Under the pieces are notes generated by a model. The model was not told the origin of the DNA. It saw only the letters and a program-made list of their open reading frames with translations, and ran no database searches. Below, one piece after another: positions 61,938 through 64,000 of a stretch of DNA of 64,000 nt (position 1 is its first letter; every line of letters starts with the position of its first letter). The translations under genes and the position numbers were made by a program. Location: assembly GCF_003751085.1 (NCBI RefSeq), contig NZ_RJJY01000001.1:5766001-5830000 (forward strand), in the 5' to 3' direction. The stretch is from Micromonospora sp. Llam0 (lineage in GTDB: Bacteria; Actinomycetota; Actinomycetes; Mycobacteriales; Micromonosporaceae).

Positions 61938-62249
61938 ATGGCCCCACCCGACGACATGCTCGACGACGACGACTACCCCGCCTACACCATGGGCCGAGCC
62001 GCCGAGATCGTAGGCACCTCGCAGGACTTCCTGCGCCGCCTCGACGAAGCGAAACTGATCATCCCGTTCCGCTCCCCCGGCGGGCACCGCCGCTACTCCC
62101 GCTACCAACTGCGCCTGGCCGCACGAGCCCGGGAGATGGTCGACCACGGCACCGCCCTCGAAGCCGCCTGCCGGATCATCGTCCTCGAAGACCAACTCGA
62201 GGAAGCCCTCCAGCACAACCAGCGCCGCCAGCAAGCCGGCACCGCCTGA
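61938..62249 (+). CDS. MerR-type small DNA-binding protein
   Basis: This 103-aa protein has an acidic N-terminus (DDMLDDDDYPAYTM), then a MerR helix-turn-helix and wing (GRAAEIVGTSQDFLRRLDEA, SPGGHRRYSRYQLRLAARAR), and a short helical end (VLEDQLEEALQHNQRR). ATG 61938 follows AAAGAGG. It lacks a ligand-binding domain. A hairpin terminator follows at 62262. Confidence 0.85.
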   Translation: MAPPDDMLDDDDYPAYTMGRAAEIVGTSQDFLRRLDEAKLIIPFRSPGGHRRYSRYQLRLAARAREMVDHGTALEAACRIIVLEDQLEEALQHNQRRQQAGTA

Positions 62250-62261
62250 CCCCACGCCCTC

Positions 62262-62291
62262 ACGGTCCTTCTCCCCCACGAGAGGGACCGT
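62262..62291. terminator. Terminator after the MerR-type gene
   Basis: ACGGTCC (62262) and GGACCGT (62285) with inner TTCTC/GAGA pairing form a hairpin 13 bp after the stop. The DNA from 62292 to 62770 holds no other gene I can support. Confidence 0.6.
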
Positions 62292-62770
62292 CGGTCGTAC
62301 CCGGATTCCCTCGCCGCCCGTAAGAAGGGCATCTTGTCGAAGCAGGACGCACCACGCGGGTGCTGATACCGCACCCGCGCGCGACCCCGGCACACGGGAC
62401 AACGCCGATGAGGCGGGATGATCCGGAGATGTTGTCGGCGGACCGCCGACAGGACTCTGCCGCCCCGTCGTAGGGTAGGCCGCCCCGTCTTCGGCGGCGT
62501 ACCGGCCCGTCCACCGTTGTCCCGGCGGCCGGAGGGCTCATCACCCCGGAACCTGCCCTCCTGGGTGCCGGAAGCCGCCGGAGGCAGTCGTCACCAAGAG
62601 TTCATCTACTCGCACCGGCCGGCGGATCGGCCCTCGTCGGTCGGGTCTGAGCTGCGGATTCGTCCGCCCGGGGCAGGCTGCGGCCGGCACGGGCCGACCA
62701 CCGCCCGCGGTTACCATCAGGGCGCGGTGGCGCCGTACCCGGGCCGGCTACGGGCGGAGGAGGAGCACGG

Positions 62771-64000
62771 TTGAACACGCCGTCCTTCAGCGATCTCGGT
62801 CGGTTCCTGGACACCAACCGGCAGACGCTGCTCACCGTACTCACCGTGCTGGAGCTGTTGATCCTGCTGGTGGTGCTGCTGCGGTGGTTCGACCGCCGGT
62901 ACGGCATTCGGGGCACCGGTCGGCGCATCCGGCACGGCATCGGCGGCGCGGCGCGGGACCTGGCGGCACCGATCGTCGGCTTCGTCCGGCTTCGGCAGGG
63001 GATGCGGGTGGTCGCCGGGAGCTTCGCCGGGTCGGGTCCGGTGCCGGCGGCCCGAGCCTGGATCGGATCCGCTCGATCGGCACTGGCCGAACGGAACGAT
63101 TTCTGGCCGTACCTGGTGTTGCTGGGCCATGGGGAGCTCAGCGTGCGGATCGCCGGCGCGGGAGCGGACGTACCGTCTCCGGCGGCGGAATCTCCGTGGC
63201 AGGTCACCGCGCCGCGCCACTGGCGGGCCCGCGGCCAACTGCCCCCGGCTTCCGCCCCGGCCGCCGGCGACGCACTACCGATCGCCGTAGGAGTAAAGGA
63301 CAGGACGATGTCCCTGCTGGACTTCGCCCGCTGCCCCGGAATCCTGTCCGTGCACGGTGCCCCGACACCGGCGGAGCGGCTGGTGTCCGCGTTGGTCGTC
63401 CAGCTGGCCGCGCTGACCAGCGGGCACGGCGTGCACCGCCTGATCGTCGCGGCGGAGCCCGGCTACGGCTCCGGGGCGGTCGGCATCGACCGGATGCCCC
63501 TGTCCGAGGCGCTGACAGCTCTCACGACCCGTCTGACACCGGACGGGCGTACCGTCCTGGTCTGCCGGCGGCCCGATCCGCAGACCGCAGCGCAGCTCGC
63601 CGGCCTGGCCGCCGATGATCCCGGGCTGCTGGTCCTGGTCGCCGGCTACCTACCCGGATCACGTTGGCGGTTGCGGGTCGATCTGGCTGGCCGGGTGAGC
63701 GCACCGGAGTTGCTGCTCGACGTGGACTCCACGCCACTTGTCCGGTGCCTGCTGCCCCGCCGCCGGACTGCGCCCCCCGCCCCGTCGGCACCCGCCTGGG
63801 CCGAGGAGGAGGTTCCCGGGTCCACCGCCCTCGGCGCAGCATCCTCTGCGCCAGCGGAACCGGCCTTGCCCGCGAGCCCTCGGCAACCCGCCCCGGCGGC
63901 GGCAACGCTACCGGCCGCCCATCCACCGCCCAGACCGTCGGCTCCGCCCACCGCCAACGATGACCTGATCGAACAGGCGCATGACGGGCAGCGGCCGACG
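62771..64000 (+). CDS. Membrane-anchored protein with Pro/Ala-rich tail, incomplete at window end
   Basis: Frame opens at TTG 62771 after a very strong GGAGGAGGAG and stays open to the end (410 codons visible). It has a TM segment (VLTVLELLILLVVLLRW, about residues 23-40), a cytoplasmic region (WPYLVLLGHGELSVRIAGAG, PWQVTAPRHWRARGQLPPAS), an alpha/beta part (ILSVHGAPTPAERLVSALVV), and a Pro/Ala-rich linker from about residue 335. The family is not certain; proteins of this build with LysM- or SARP-linked domains exist in actinobacteria. The C-terminus is outside the window. Confidence 0.7.
   Translation, partial: MNTPSFSDLGRFLDTNRQTLLTVLTVLELLILLVVLLRWFDRRYGIRGTGRRIRHGIGGAARDLAAPIVGFVRLRQGMRVVAGSFAGSGPVPAARAWIGSARSALAERNDFWPYLVLLGHGELSVRIAGAGADVPSPAAESPWQVTAPRHWRARGQLPPASAPAAGDALPIAVGVKDRTMSLLDFARCPGILSVHGAPTPAERLVSALVVQLAALTSGHGVHRLIVAAEPGYGSGAVGIDRMPLSEALTALTTRLTPDGRTVLVCRRPDPQTAAQLAGLAADDPGLLVLVAGYLPGSRWRLRVDLAGRVSAPELLLDVDSTPLVRCLLPRRRTAPPAPSAPAWAEEEVPGSTALGAASSAPAEPALPASPRQPAPAAATLPAAHPPPRPSAPPTANDDLIEQAHDGQRPT

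Noticed and set aside
61155..62402. 415-codon minus-strand frame across the MerR-type gene
   Set aside because: No ribosome site or domain; it runs antisense through the MerR-type gene and the hairpin.
1..64000. CRISPR arrays, rRNA operons
   Set aside because: No evenly spaced short direct repeats and no rRNA core sequences were seen. The tandem 33-bp unit at 38520 is an in-gene duplication.

Overview
The window is high-GC actinobacterial DNA, most likely Micromonosporaceae (Micromonospora or Salinispora type). That inference rests on codon use, GTG/TTG starts, leaderless-type promoters and a ketomemicin-type pseudotripeptide cluster of the kind known from Micromonospora and Salinispora. Much of it is accessory sequence: two intact insertion sequences, one insertion sequence cut by the window edge, and many transposase and gene remnants.

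Region 1 (1-18.4 kb) is the most unusual part. It holds four paralogues of the ADP-ribosylglycohydrolase (ARH) fold, of which only one keeps the metal-binding motifs. It also holds four mini-proteins of 69-79 aa sharing an FE...W..[VI].x.P pattern, two MFS transporter genes (one split by an IS1380-family element), a ribonuclease J, a DUF2795 protein, a HelD-type ATPase, UppP and a UDP-glucose 6-dehydrogenase. Most transcription units begin at a shared 18-bp palindrome close to TACCCTNACGTNAGGGTA that runs into a -10 box. I count ten copies in 16 kb and see none elsewhere in the window. Parts of the region look like a segmental duplication (ugd, ARH, operator, MFS at 1.3-6.1 kb and again at 14.3-19.8 kb). 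No regulator gene lies inside it. This is the best candidate for an undescribed co-regulated system.

Region 2 (19.8-28.9 kb) contains a truncated FUSC-type gene, a DoxD-like membrane pair, and a PhnD/PhnC/PhnE-type ABC transporter next to a radical SAM protein with a TusA-like N-terminus and a divergent methyltransferase. A MarR regulator with twin perfect operators then faces a DoxX-like protein and a FAD monooxygenase.

Region 3 (29-37.3 kb) is a seven-gene minus-strand operon encoding an ATP-grasp ligase, MDR reductase, CitE-like aldolase, AONS-like PLP enzyme, MaoC dehydratase, amidinotransferase and PRMT-like methyltransferase. Its content matches ketomemicin-type pathways. It is bracketed by direct repeats of an IS end.

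Region 4 (37.4-46.3 kb) has a TetR/darcynin/broken-SDR unit, an IS5-family element, a two-component system, a decayed MMPL gene and an envelope set (DedA, DUF998-like, GT4, VTT protein). Region 5 (46.4-56.3 kb) carries a double-PAP2 protein, a Tat-exported amidohydrolase lipoprotein, an orphan NarL-type regulator and a MacB-like ABC exporter, with four copies of a 30-bp repeat resembling IS630/mariner-type inverted ends. Region 6 (56.3-64 kb) returns to more ordinary chromosome (smpB, an orphan Phd-like antitoxin, cyclase/LysR pair, a MerR regulator and a membrane protein running off the end), with three integrase remnants.
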